The translations under genes and the position numbers were made by a program. The notes beneath the pieces are model-generated. The model ran no database searches and was not told where the DNA came from. It saw only the letters and a list, made by a program, of their open reading frames with translations. A stretch of 64,000 nucleotides of DNA from Gammaproteobacteria bacterium (lineage in GTDB: Bacteria > Pseudomonadota > Gammaproteobacteria > Steroidobacterales > Steroidobacteraceae), in contig PLET01000063.1 of assembly GCA_003137095.1 (NCBI GenBank), positions 27,782 to 91,781 of the forward strand. The letters run 5' to 3'. Shown here one piece after another: positions 25,739-33,955 of this stretch (positions within the stretch are counted from its first letter, which is position 1; every line of letters starts with the position of its first letter).

Positions 25739-26644
25739 ATGATCAGCACCGAGTCCTTGGGGGCGTTCCGCCGCATGCCGGCGCTGATCTTGGGCGCGCT
25801 GCTGGCAACGTGGTTGATCTGGGGATCGACCTACCTGGTGATCCGCTTCGCGCTGGCGGGATTCCCGCCCTTCTTCATGATGACCACGCGGTTCTTCTGT
25901 GCCGGAGGACTGTTGTTCGCCTGGCAATTGGCGCGTGGCGCGAAGTGGCCGACCCGGGTGCAATGGCGAAATGCCCTGCTCGTCGGCACGCTGATGCTCG
26001 GCGGCGGGATGGGCGGCACGGCCTTTGCCGAACAGACCATCGCCTCGGGCCTGGTCGTCCTGTTCATCGCCGTGATCCCGCTGCTGCTGATCGTGATCAA
26101 CCTGGCGTTCGCAATCCATCCGCCGCGCAGAGAATTGACGGCGGTCTGCGTCGGCGTCGCCGGAATCCTCATGCTCACCCAGGGGGCGAGCTTGCGCGCC
26201 TCACCGAAGGGACTCATCGCCATGTCGCTCGCCTGCAGCGGTTGGTCATTGGGCAGCGTATTGAGCCGGCGTGGCTTCGAACTGGCGCCCGGCGCCATCG
26301 GGTTTGCCACGGAAATGCTGTGCGGCGGCCTGGCGCTGATGCTCATGTCGGCATTGGCGCACGAATCCTGGCAGTTGCCGGCACAACCGGGCGTCTGGCT
26401 GGCCTGGTCATACCTGGTCGTGTTCGGATCGCTGATCGCCTTCAGCGCCTACATGCTGCTGCTGGCGCGCACCTCGATGAGCGTTGCGGCGAGCTACACC
26501 CTGGTCAATCCCGTGGTGGCGCTGTTTCTCGGCGTGACGCTGGGCCACGAAACGGTGACGGCGTGGGAATGGTGCGCATCCGCCGTGGTGATGATGGGCG
26601 TGGTGATCCTGTTCACGGGCAGGCCGGCGCAGGGCTCTACTTGA
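25739..26644 (+). CDS. EamA (DMT) family exporter, YedA-like
   Basis: 301 residues with ten predicted membrane spans in two EamA halves. ATWLIWGSTYLVIRFAL in the first span and TLVNPVVALFLGVTLGHE in the last are typical of the YedA/RhaT group of drug/metabolite transporters, inner-membrane exporters of amino acids or metabolites. The ATG at 25739 lies 20 bases after the preceding stop, so it may be co-transcribed with the histidase-like gene. Its last 8 bases overlap the convergent heme-binding-like gene. Confidence 0.85.
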   Translation: MISTESLGAFRRMPALILGALLATWLIWGSTYLVIRFALAGFPPFFMMTTRFFCAGGLLFAWQLARGAKWPTRVQWRNALLVGTLMLGGGMGGTAFAEQTIASGLVVLFIAVIPLLLIVINLAFAIHPPRRELTAVCVGVAGILMLTQGASLRASPKGLIAMSLACSGWSLGSVLSRRGFELAPGAIGFATEMLCGGLALMLMSALAHESWQLPAQPGVWLAWSYLVVFGSLIAFSAYMLLLARTSMSVAASYTLVNPVVALFLGVTLGHETVTAWEWCASAVVMMGVVILFTGRPAQGST

Positions 26645-27173
26645 TGGCGTTGATGGCGGCCACACCCGCCTTGCAGGCTATTTCGTCCTGGGATCCGGCG
26701 CCCCCGGAGCAGCCGATGGCGCCGATCAGCTTGCCGGCCTCGATGAGCGGTATGCCGCCGCGCGCGGCGATCACCCCGTCGATCGAGAGCACGTAATGGT
26801 TCTGTTTGAGCTGGACAGCGTCCTCGTAGACCTTGGTTTCGCGGCGGAAAGCGGCCGCGGCGCGCGCCTTGTGTTCGGCAATCTGGACCGAGGCCAGCTG
26901 CGCGCCGTCCATGCGCTGAAAGGCCACCAGGTTGGCGCCGGAGTCCACCACCGCCACGTTGAGCTTCCAACCGTGCTGCCGCGCTTCGGCGACCGCCGCG
27001 CCAATGGCGCGTAGCGCGCGTTCGAGCGATATTGGCGCCCCATAGGGGATGTCGAAGGGCAACGCCTCCGGAACGACGTCGAGCGGATTGGCGGGCGGCG
27101 TCTGCGCGTGTCCGCAGATGCCGACGCACAGTGCGCCGACGGCCAGTGTCGTGCAAATCAGCAATGAACGCAT
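26637..27173 (-). CDS. Exported GlcG/HbpS-type protein
   Basis: 178 residues with a signal peptide ending CGHAQTPP. ISLERALRAIGAAVAEARQHGWKLNVAVVDSGANLVAFQRMDGA and GGIPLIEAGKLIGAIGCSGG are strong signs of the GlcG/HbpS (heme-degrading/heme-binding) family. HbpS binds heme outside the cell in Streptomyces; for most proteobacterial members the ligand is unknown. It overlaps the convergent EamA gene by 8 bases at its 3' end. Confidence 0.8.
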   Translation of the reverse strand: MRSLLICTTLAVGALCVGICGHAQTPPANPLDVVPEALPFDIPYGAPISLERALRAIGAAVAEARQHGWKLNVAVVDSGANLVAFQRMDGAQLASVQIAEHKARAAAAFRRETKVYEDAVQLKQNHYVLSIDGVIAARGGIPLIEAGKLIGAIGCSGGAGSQDEIACKAGVAAINAIK

Positions 27174-27204
27174 GGCGAATCCCCCTTGGCGTTGTATGCC
27201 AAGC

Positions 27205-27759
27205 CTAACTCTTATCGAGCCATCTTCCCAGCCACCCCCGGAGGCCGCGGCCGGGTGCCGGTCCGGCGGCGGCCGTCAGGCGCAGTACATAGACCGCATA
27301 GTGCACGCCGTGACGGTCCATGATGTCCCGGAAATGACTGAATCCCAGGCGCAGGTACAGAGCCAGCGCCGCCTGCATCACCGGACTCGTGTGCAGCGCG
27401 ACCGCCGCCGCACCGTCGCGCCGCGCGCGGCCGATGCATTCCTCGGCGAGCAGCCGGCCGATCCCGCGGCCGCGGGACGGCGGATCGACGGACAGCATGC
27501 GGATGGTGGCCCAATCCCGCCGGAAGATTCTTTCGCGGGGCCGCCCCGGAGCGACGTAGCCCACGAAGCCGCGGATGCCGGCCGCATCCTCGGCTATCAG
27601 CAGGTCGAGCTCCCCGGCGAAATCGGCCGTACGGGCGAAGTTGGGCGCGCTGCGCGGCCAATCGCGGAACACGCTCCGGTATTGATCCCAAGCCGCGACC
27701 GCGATCCGGTTCACCGCGCCGGCATCCTCGGGCCGGAAATCGCGAATTCGCAGGCTCAT
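27205..27759 (-). CDS. GNAT family N-acetyltransferase
   Basis: 184 residues. MSLRIRDFRPEDAGAVNRIAVAAWDQY starts the GNAT fold and VDPPSRGRGIGRLLAEECI is the acetyl-CoA-binding motif A (R/Q-x-x-G-x-G/A); ALYLRLGFSHFRD follows as motif B. The acceptor is unknown. ATG at 27759 chosen because homology begins there; it is divergent from the amidohydrolase at 27896, with 136 bases between. Confidence 0.8.
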   Translation of the reverse strand: MSLRIRDFRPEDAGAVNRIAVAAWDQYRSVFRDWPRSAPNFARTADFAGELDLLIAEDAAGIRGFVGYVAPGRPRERIFRRDWATIRMLSVDPPSRGRGIGRLLAEECIGRARRDGAAAVALHTSPVMQAALALYLRLGFSHFRDIMDRHGVHYAVYVLRLTAAAGPAPGRGLRGWLGRWLDKS

Positions 27760-27895
27760 CGGCCGATCATCCACCCGGGCCGGCATGGCGTCGAGCCGAA
27801 CCTGCGCCACCGCGCGAGCGGTCGTCGCGCTAGACTCGACGGCAACGGCATCAACTGCGGCAACTGCGGCTGCGTTCAAATCACACGAGGTCCCA

Positions 27896-29203
27896 ATGCA
27901 TCGATCCCGCCTGGCGGCCATTGCGCTATGTCTCGCCGCCGCCGCTCCGGTTGCGGCGAAGGATTGGGTGATTCACGCTGGAACCCTGCTCGACGGCAGC
28001 GGCGAGGCACCGCGCGAGCAGGTGTCGATCATCGTCCGCGACCAGAGAATCCTGGCGGTGGAATCCGGGTTCACGGCTCCTGCCGGCGCCGAGATCATTG
28101 ATTTGTCCGGCGCCACGGTGATGCCGGGATTCATCGACTGCCACGTGCACGTCTCGGCCTTGCTGCCGAGCCGCACGAACGCCACGGAATATTGGCTCAC
28201 CCACAACGACATCGACCGCGCACTCGATGCCGCCGTCTTCGTGCGCCGCCTGCTGCAGCAGGGATTCACCAGTGCCAGAGACGTGGGCGGGGGCGATGAG
28301 ACCGTGGCCCTGCGCAATGCCATCGCCGACGGCAAACTGCCGGGACCGCGCCTGTGGGTTTCGCTTGAACCCCTGGGTCCCACGGCCGGACACGGCGACC
28401 CGAAGACCGGCCTGGATGCCGGGCTGTCGCACCCCGGGTGGGATCATGGCCTCGTCGATTCGCCGGAACAGGCGCGATACCGGGTGCGCGAACACAAGGA
28501 ACGGGGCGCGAATCTGATCAAGCTCATGCCTTCCGGCGGCATGGCCTCGACCGGCGATGATCCCCGCCAGCAACTGATGACCGACGAGGAAATGCGCGTC
28601 GCGGTCGAGACCGCCCATGCGCTCGGCATGAAGGTCGCGGCGCACATCTATCCCGCGGCGGCGATCGAGAATGCCGTGCGTGCCGGCGTCGATTCGGTCG
28701 AACATGGATCGTTTGCCACGGCTCAGACCTTCGCCCTGATGAAGGCGCACGGCACCTATCTGGTGCCCACCCTGACGGTGTACGACGTCTTCTATGCAGC
28801 GGCGCGCGATCACCCCGAGAGGCTGACGCCGGGCACCGCCGACAAGGAACTCGCCAATGATCTGCTGCCGAAACGCAACCTGCCGCTGGCCGTCAAATCG
28901 GGCGTCAAAATCGCCTATGGGACCGATCTCGGCGAGGGCGATCACACCCGTGAATTCGGCCTGCTGATCGACAACGGCCTCGCTCCCATCGAGGCGCTGT
29001 TTGCGGCAACCAGAAACGCGGCGGATCTGATCGGTGCGGCGGATCGCATCGGCTCGGTGCAGCCCGGAAAATTCGCCGACTTGGTGGCGACGCCGGGCAA
29101 TCCGCTCGCGGACGCGACCCAGTTCAGCAGGGTCAGCTTCGTCATGAAGGGCGGGATCGTCTATCGCCGCGAGGGTGTGCCCACCGCCGCCGGCTCCGAC
29201 TGA
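27896..29203 (+). CDS. Secreted metal-dependent amidohydrolase (second copy)
   Basis: 435 residues with a signal peptide (MHRSRLAAIALCLAAAAPVAA). PGFIDCHVHVSALL carries the H-x-H metal motif, ANLIKLMPSGG the Lys, MKVAAHIYP and VEHGSFA the His ligands and AYGTDLGEGDH the Asp. PGKFADLVATPGNPL and FVMKGGIVY close the fold. Same family and near-same length as the protein at 576, about 27 kb away. Likely a periplasmic peptidase/amidase of the imidazolonepropionase-like group. CACGAGG lies upstream of the ATG. Confidence 0.87.
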   Translation: MHRSRLAAIALCLAAAAPVAAKDWVIHAGTLLDGSGEAPREQVSIIVRDQRILAVESGFTAPAGAEIIDLSGATVMPGFIDCHVHVSALLPSRTNATEYWLTHNDIDRALDAAVFVRRLLQQGFTSARDVGGGDETVALRNAIADGKLPGPRLWVSLEPLGPTAGHGDPKTGLDAGLSHPGWDHGLVDSPEQARYRVREHKERGANLIKLMPSGGMASTGDDPRQQLMTDEEMRVAVETAHALGMKVAAHIYPAAAIENAVRAGVDSVEHGSFATAQTFALMKAHGTYLVPTLTVYDVFYAAARDHPERLTPGTADKELANDLLPKRNLPLAVKSGVKIAYGTDLGEGDHTREFGLLIDNGLAPIEALFAATRNAADLIGAADRIGSVQPGKFADLVATPGNPLADATQFSRVSFVMKGGIVYRREGVPTAAGSD

Positions 29204-29214
29204 ACCAAAGGCAG

Positions 29215-30738
29215 CTATCCCAGGCCCAGCTTCTGCGCGAGGCCGATGCGCTGCAGCTTGCCGGTGGCGCCCTTCGGGATCTCGTCCATGAACAGCAGCT
29301 TGCGGGGCACCTTGTAGTCGGCCACCCGGGCGGCGACGAAGTCGCGCAATTCGCGCTCGGTGCACTGCATGCCCTCGCGCAGCACCACCACGGCGCCCAC
29401 CTCCTCGCCGAGTTTCTCGTGCGGAATGCCGAATGTGACCACCTGTTGCACCGCCGGGTGGTCCATGAGCAATTCGTCGATTTCCCTCGGCGAGATCTTC
29501 TCGCCGCCGCGGCTGATGATCTCCTTGAGGCGGCCGGTGATCGAGACGTAGCCGTCGGCATCCTGCAATCCCTGATCACCGGTTCTGAACCAGCCATTGG
29601 TGAAAGCCTCGGCGTTCGCCTTCGGATTGCTCTCGTATCCGGCGGTCACGTTCGGACCGCGGATGACGATCTCGCCGATCTGGCCGGCTGCCAGCAGACG
29701 TCCCTCATCATCCATGATCGCGATCTCGGGTCCGGCGGCCGGACCCACGGTGCCCGGCTTGCGGGTCCGCGGCGGCAGGGGGTTGCTCGCCATCTGATGG
29801 GCCGCCTCCGTCATGCCGTAGGCTTCGATCACGGGGGAATGGAAGGTCTTTTCCAGCTCTGCGATCACCTGCGGCGGCAGCGAGGACGAGGAGGAGCGGA
29901 TGAAGCGCAGCGGATGTGCGGCGATAATGGCCGCGTTCTGCCGCGCGCGCGCGAGGATGGCCTGGTGCATGGTCGGCACCGCGGTGTACCAGGTCGGCCG
30001 CGCCTGTTCCATCCAGCCGAAGAATTTCAAGGCGTTGAATCCCGGCGTGCAGAAGATGCTGCTGCCCGCCGACAGGGGCGCGAGCACGGCTGCGATGAGC
30101 CCATGGATGTGAAACAGCGGCATGACGTTCAGGCCGCGGTCCGCGGCCGTCAGCTGCATGCTGGCGCGGATGTTCATCGCCGACGCACAGACATTGCGTT
30201 GCGACAGGGGCACGATCTTCGGCCGCGACGTCGTGCCCGAGGTGTGCAGCACCAGGGCGATGTCCTCAGGCTCCGGTGTTCGGCCGGCCGCCGGCGCGCC
30301 GGGCGCGCCCGAGGTGTCGAGCGAGAACGAGCCGGCGCCCGATGATGGGCGGGGTACCAGCGCGAGGATGGCAACGCCGAGCCGCTTCGCGACGTCCACC
30401 GCCGGCGATGCGCTGCCGGCTTCGACGATGAGCGCCTTGGCACGCAGGTCCGTGAGGTAGAACTCGAATTCCTCGGCACGGTATCCGGGGTTCAGCGGCG
30501 CCGCGGCTGCCGCACAGGCGACGGCGAGGAATGCCGTCGCCATGTCCGGTCCGTTCGGCAGCACGATTGCGACCCGATCGTCGGCGCCGATTCCAATGCC
30601 GCGAAGCGCAGCGGCGACGTCGTCGGTCAGGGGCCGCAGCGCATCATAGGTCAGATCCACGCCACCGGGCGCCGCGATCGCCACAGCGTCGCCGCGGCCT
30701 TCCTCGAGTAATTCGCGCAATGTCGATGGTTGGGTCAT
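29215..30738 (-). CDS. Acyl-CoA ligase, probable oxalate-CoA ligase
   Basis: 507 residues, AMP-binding superfamily. LVLHTSGTTSRPKIVPLSQ is the P-loop-like motif A3, EAYGMTEAAHQM is A5, GWFRTGDQG is A7, and the catalytic Lys is in PKGATGKLQRIGL near the end. LHTSGTTSRPK...PL is the form seen in the oxalyl-CoA synthetase (AAE3/Pcs60) branch. It is the last gene of a minus-strand operon with an OxlT-like carrier (14 bases away) and a PanE-like reductase, which supports oxalate as substrate: oxalate + ATP + CoA to oxalyl-CoA. Substrate is inferred. Confidence 0.8.
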   Translation of the reverse strand: MTQPSTLRELLEEGRGDAVAIAAPGGVDLTYDALRPLTDDVAAALRGIGIGADDRVAIVLPNGPDMATAFLAVACAAAAAPLNPGYRAEEFEFYLTDLRAKALIVEAGSASPAVDVAKRLGVAILALVPRPSSGAGSFSLDTSGAPGAPAAGRTPEPEDIALVLHTSGTTSRPKIVPLSQRNVCASAMNIRASMQLTAADRGLNVMPLFHIHGLIAAVLAPLSAGSSIFCTPGFNALKFFGWMEQARPTWYTAVPTMHQAILARARQNAAIIAAHPLRFIRSSSSSLPPQVIAELEKTFHSPVIEAYGMTEAAHQMASNPLPPRTRKPGTVGPAAGPEIAIMDDEGRLLAAGQIGEIVIRGPNVTAGYESNPKANAEAFTNGWFRTGDQGLQDADGYVSITGRLKEIISRGGEKISPREIDELLMDHPAVQQVVTFGIPHEKLGEEVGAVVVLREGMQCTERELRDFVAARVADYKVPRKLLFMDEIPKGATGKLQRIGLAQKLGLG

Positions 30739-30752
30739 GCATGAACTCCTGA

Positions 30753-32042
30753 TCAGTCAAGCGCCGCGACCACGATGGCGGCGTCCAGGCGGCGGTTTTG
30801 AATACGGGCACGCAGCGGTTTGAGGATCACGAGGGCCATCACCGCTGCGGAAAAATTGAGGATCGCGGCGGCGCGGAACACCGCCCCCCAGCCGGCGGTG
30901 CCGGCGATCACCGACGCCAGGGGCACGAGGATGGCGGCCATCCCCTTGGCGGTGTATAGAAGTCCCGCATTGGTGGCGGCGTGGCGCGATCCGAAGGTGT
31001 CCCCGCAGGTCGCCGGAAACAGGCTGTAGATTTCGCCCCAGGCGAAGAACACCAGGCCCGTGAGCATCACGAAGGCGACCGGATCATGCCCGAATTGACC
31101 CAGCAGGATGATCCCGAAACCCTCGAGCCCGAAGGCGAGGAACATGGTGTTCTCCCGGCCGATCTGATCGGAGACCCATCCGAAGAACGGCCGCGTGATG
31201 CCGTTCAGCACCCGGTCGAGCGACAGGGCGAACGGCAGCGCCGGCAAGGTCAGGCCGATGAAGCTGACCGGCACGTCGGCGATGCGGAAGTCCGTGGCGA
31301 TCGGTCCGAGCTGCGCGGTTGCGATCAGACCTCCGGCCGCCATCATCACGAACATGCAGTACATGACCCAGAACACCGGCGTCATGAGCATCTGTCGCGG
31401 CGTGAACTGCGGTGCCGGCGGCCCGGCGTGCGGACTGGGGATGGGCGGTCCCAGTCCGGAAGGTTCATCCGACGCATAGGGCGGCTTGCGCAGGAACCAT
31501 CCTAGGACCAGCAGCAGGATTCCCTGTGCCGTACCGATGTAGAGGAAGCTCGATTGATAACCGGCGGATTTGATCAGCCAGGCGATCGGCAGGATGCTGA
31601 GACTCGAGCCGGCGCCGAAGCCCATCGCCGTGAGACCGGCGGCGAGGCCGCGGCGCTCGGGGAACCACTTCAGGGCGTTGCCGACGCAGGTGCCGTAGAC
31701 CGCGCCGGCGCCGATGCCACCGAGCGCGGCGGCCACGTACAGCACGCCCAGTGAATCGGCCACCGAGTTCATCATCCACGACAAGCCGACCAGCAGTCCG
31801 CCGCCCAGCATCACCGGCCGCGGGCCGAAGCGATCGACCAGATAGCCCTCGATCGGCACGAGCCAGGTCTCGGTGAGCACGAAGATCGTGAAGGCAATCT
31901 GAATCGATGCCCGGCTCCAGTGAAACTTGTGCTCAATGGGGTTGACGAACAGGGTCCAGCCGTACTGCAGATTGGCGATCATCGCCATGCAGAGGATGCC
32001 GATCAGCAATTGGCCCCAGCGGCCGACCGAGAGCCGGCTCAT
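30753..32042 (-). CDS. oxlT: OxlT-like oxalate/formate antiporter (MFS)
   Basis: 429 residues, twelve membrane spans. The N-terminus GRWGQLLIGILCMAMIANLQYGWTLFVNPIEHKF and LTETWLVPIEGYLVDRFGPR are nearly diagnostic for the oxalate:formate antiporter group. It exchanges external oxalate for internal formate in the inner membrane. The ATG at 32042 overlaps the stop of the PanE-like gene (ATGA), so translation is coupled. No formyl-CoA transferase or oxalyl-CoA decarboxylase is nearby, so formate would have to come from another route or the protein may take oxalate by other exchange. Confidence 0.82.
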   Translation of the reverse strand: MSRLSVGRWGQLLIGILCMAMIANLQYGWTLFVNPIEHKFHWSRASIQIAFTIFVLTETWLVPIEGYLVDRFGPRPVMLGGGLLVGLSWMMNSVADSLGVLYVAAALGGIGAGAVYGTCVGNALKWFPERRGLAAGLTAMGFGAGSSLSILPIAWLIKSAGYQSSFLYIGTAQGILLLVLGWFLRKPPYASDEPSGLGPPIPSPHAGPPAPQFTPRQMLMTPVFWVMYCMFVMMAAGGLIATAQLGPIATDFRIADVPVSFIGLTLPALPFALSLDRVLNGITRPFFGWVSDQIGRENTMFLAFGLEGFGIILLGQFGHDPVAFVMLTGLVFFAWGEIYSLFPATCGDTFGSRHAATNAGLLYTAKGMAAILVPLASVIAGTAGWGAVFRAAAILNFSAAVMALVILKPLRARIQNRRLDAAIVVAALD

Positions 32043-33040
32043 GATCCGATCCGCAGGTGTCCGCGGCTCTCGGACAGCGTCTTTGCAAGCAGACTGGTGA
32101 CCGCATAGATGGCATCCACGTGCGGCGTCGGCACCTGCGTGAGGCGCGCCATTTCGACCACGGAGCCGACCAGTTCGGTGAGCTCCAGCGGCCGGCCGGC
32201 CTCCACGTCCTGCAGCATCGAGGTCTTGTGTTCGCCCACGGCGGCGGCGCCTGCGATGCGCTTTTCGATGCTGACCCGGAACCTGACGCCCAGCTTCTCG
32301 GCGACGCTGCGCGTCTCCTCCATCATGGCCGCCGCGAGCACGCGCGTCGGCTCGTAGCCGCACATCCCCGCGAGGGTCGCGTGGCTGAGGGCGCTGACGG
32401 GGTTGAACACGACGTTGCCCCACAGCTTGATCCAGATTTCCGAGCGCAAATCGGCCGATATCGGCGCCTTGAACCCGGCGCGCGTCAGGCTGTGTGCGAC
32501 CGCCTGAATGCGCTGCGACTGGCTGCCGTCGGGTTCACCCAGGGTGAAGCGATTGCCTTCGATCACCTTGACGACTCCGGGTGCGATCAGCTCGGCGGCC
32601 GGATAGACCACCGAGCCGATGATCCTGTGGTTGTCGATGTGCGCCGCGATGCTGCCGTCCGGATCGGCCGAGCGCACGGGTTGCCCGTCGTGGGGTCCGC
32701 CCAGCTTGTAGAAGTACCACCAGGGGATGCCGTTCTGCAGGGTCACGACCGTGGTGTCCGGACCGAACAGGCGGCGCACATCCTTGGCGACCTGCGAGAC
32801 CTGGTTGGCCTTGACGGCGAGCAGCACCGTGTCGTGCGGACCACACTCGGAGATCGGCGCGGCCCGCACCGCGGCGGCGATGTGCTCGCTGCCGTCCTCC
32901 TCGATGAGCTTGAAGCCGTTGTGGCGAATAGCGTCGAGATTCGCGCCGCGGGCGACGAAGGTGACGTCCTCACCCGCCAGGGCGAGTCGCGCACCGAGGT
33001 ATCCGCCGATCGATCCGGCTCCGACCACCGCAATCTTCAT
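32039..33040 (-). CDS. PanE-like reductase, probable oxalyl-CoA reductase
   Basis: 333 residues. MKIAVVGAGSIGGYLGARLALAGEDV is the NADP-binding Rossmann start and LLAVKANQ carries the family Lys; EIWIKLWGNVVFNPVSALSHATLAGM is the C-terminal ketopantoate-reductase helix motif. In Methylobacterium extorquens the paralogue PanE2 reduces oxalyl-CoA to glyoxylate. The operon context here (oxalate carrier directly downstream, acyl-CoA ligase next, no pantothenate genes) fits that role better than pantothenate synthesis. It starts 9 bases after the FAH-family gene. Confidence 0.75.
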   Translation of the reverse strand: MKIAVVGAGSIGGYLGARLALAGEDVTFVARGANLDAIRHNGFKLIEEDGSEHIAAAVRAAPISECGPHDTVLLAVKANQVSQVAKDVRRLFGPDTTVVTLQNGIPWWYFYKLGGPHDGQPVRSADPDGSIAAHIDNHRIIGSVVYPAAELIAPGVVKVIEGNRFTLGEPDGSQSQRIQAVAHSLTRAGFKAPISADLRSEIWIKLWGNVVFNPVSALSHATLAGMCGYEPTRVLAAAMMEETRSVAEKLGVRFRVSIEKRIAGAAAVGEHKTSMLQDVEAGRPLELTELVGSVVEMARLTQVPTPHVDAIYAVTSLLAKTLSESRGHLRIGS

Positions 33041-33049
33041 CGGATGCCC

Positions 33050-33814
33050 CTAACGATATTCATTGCGCAGTACGCCGATTCCGTCGATGGCGACTTCGAT
33101 CACGGTGCCGGGGCGCATCGGCATTGCGCCGAGCGAGGTGCCGCAGGCGATCAAGTCGCCGGCATGCAGAGTCATGTCCTGCGATATGAGGCTGACCAAT
33201 TCCGCCGGCCGGAAGATCATGTCGTCGGCCGGATAATTCTGGCGCTCCCGGCCGTTGACGACCGTGCGTATGACGAGGCGCAGCGGATCGATGCCGGTCG
33301 CAATGCACGGACCGAACACACCGAAGCCGTCGAAGCCCTTGGCGCGCGTCCACTGCGGGAAAACCGGGTCACGCGCCGTCAATTCGACCGCGGTGACGTC
33401 GTTGACGCAGGTGTAGCCGAATATGCAGCCGCTCGCATCGGCGGCGGACACGGCGGCAGCCGTTTTTCCGATGACGATCCCGAGCTCGCCCTCATACACG
33501 ACGCGGCCGTCGTAGCTGCGTGGAACCGGGATGATGCGGGCGTGCGCATTGTACGAGTTGTCGGTCTTGACGAAATACAGCGGTTCCTTCGGCACCCCCC
33601 AACCGTTGCGCTCGGCCGCGGCGCGAAAATTGTTCCACAGGGCGAGCATCTTGCCGGGCGCGCAGGGCGTGAGCCAGGCGGCCCCGGCGAGCGCAACCGT
33701 CTCGCCGGTCGGCACCGGATCGCGGAACATGTCGCCGCTGTGGATGCGCAAGGCATCGCCGTCGATCGCCCCGAACAGCGAGCGTCCGGAGTGTTCGATT
33801 CGTGCCCATTGCAT
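33050..33814 (-). CDS. Fumarylacetoacetate hydrolase family protein
   Basis: 254 residues. VVYEGELGIVIGK holds the E-x-E metal pair and TARDPVFPQWTRAKGFDGFGVFGPCI is the family core; ISQDMTLHAGDLIACGTSLGAMPMRPG closes it. Members hydrolyse or decarboxylate beta-dicarbonyls and related acids with Mg. It is first in the four-gene oxalate-type operon. A role with C2/C3 dicarboxylates (for example oxaloacetate decarboxylation or an oxalate-related ester) is possible; nothing in the sequence decides. ATG at 33814 chosen; an upstream ATG at 33835 is in frame. Confidence 0.82.
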   Translation of the reverse strand: MQWARIEHSGRSLFGAIDGDALRIHSGDMFRDPVPTGETVALAGAAWLTPCAPGKMLALWNNFRAAAERNGWGVPKEPLYFVKTDNSYNAHARIIPVPRSYDGRVVYEGELGIVIGKTAAAVSAADASGCIFGYTCVNDVTAVELTARDPVFPQWTRAKGFDGFGVFGPCIATGIDPLRLVIRTVVNGRERQNYPADDMIFRPAELVSLISQDMTLHAGDLIACGTSLGAMPMRPGTVIEVAIDGIGVLRNEYR

Positions 33815-33955
33815 GCGCCTAGTGTCCCGCAACATCGGCGTGGCTGTCGAGCGGGTGCATGACGCAACGAAAACGAATCGGCAGTCGCGCAGGCAGTATG
33901 TAAAATCCCCCATGCCGTCAATCCGCGGCGCGACCAGTAACGGTGGAACGGTCAT

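Noticed and set aside
23892..29203. Histidine utilisation cluster (histidase-like plus imidazolonepropionase-like proteins)
   Set aside because: The histidase-fold protein lacks the MIO triad and is exported, the amidohydrolases are exported peptidase-like members, and HutU, HutG and HutC are absent.
32039..33040. Pantothenate-pathway role for the PanE-like gene
   Set aside because: No pantothenate genes nearby and the operon is built around an oxalate carrier and an acyl-CoA ligase.
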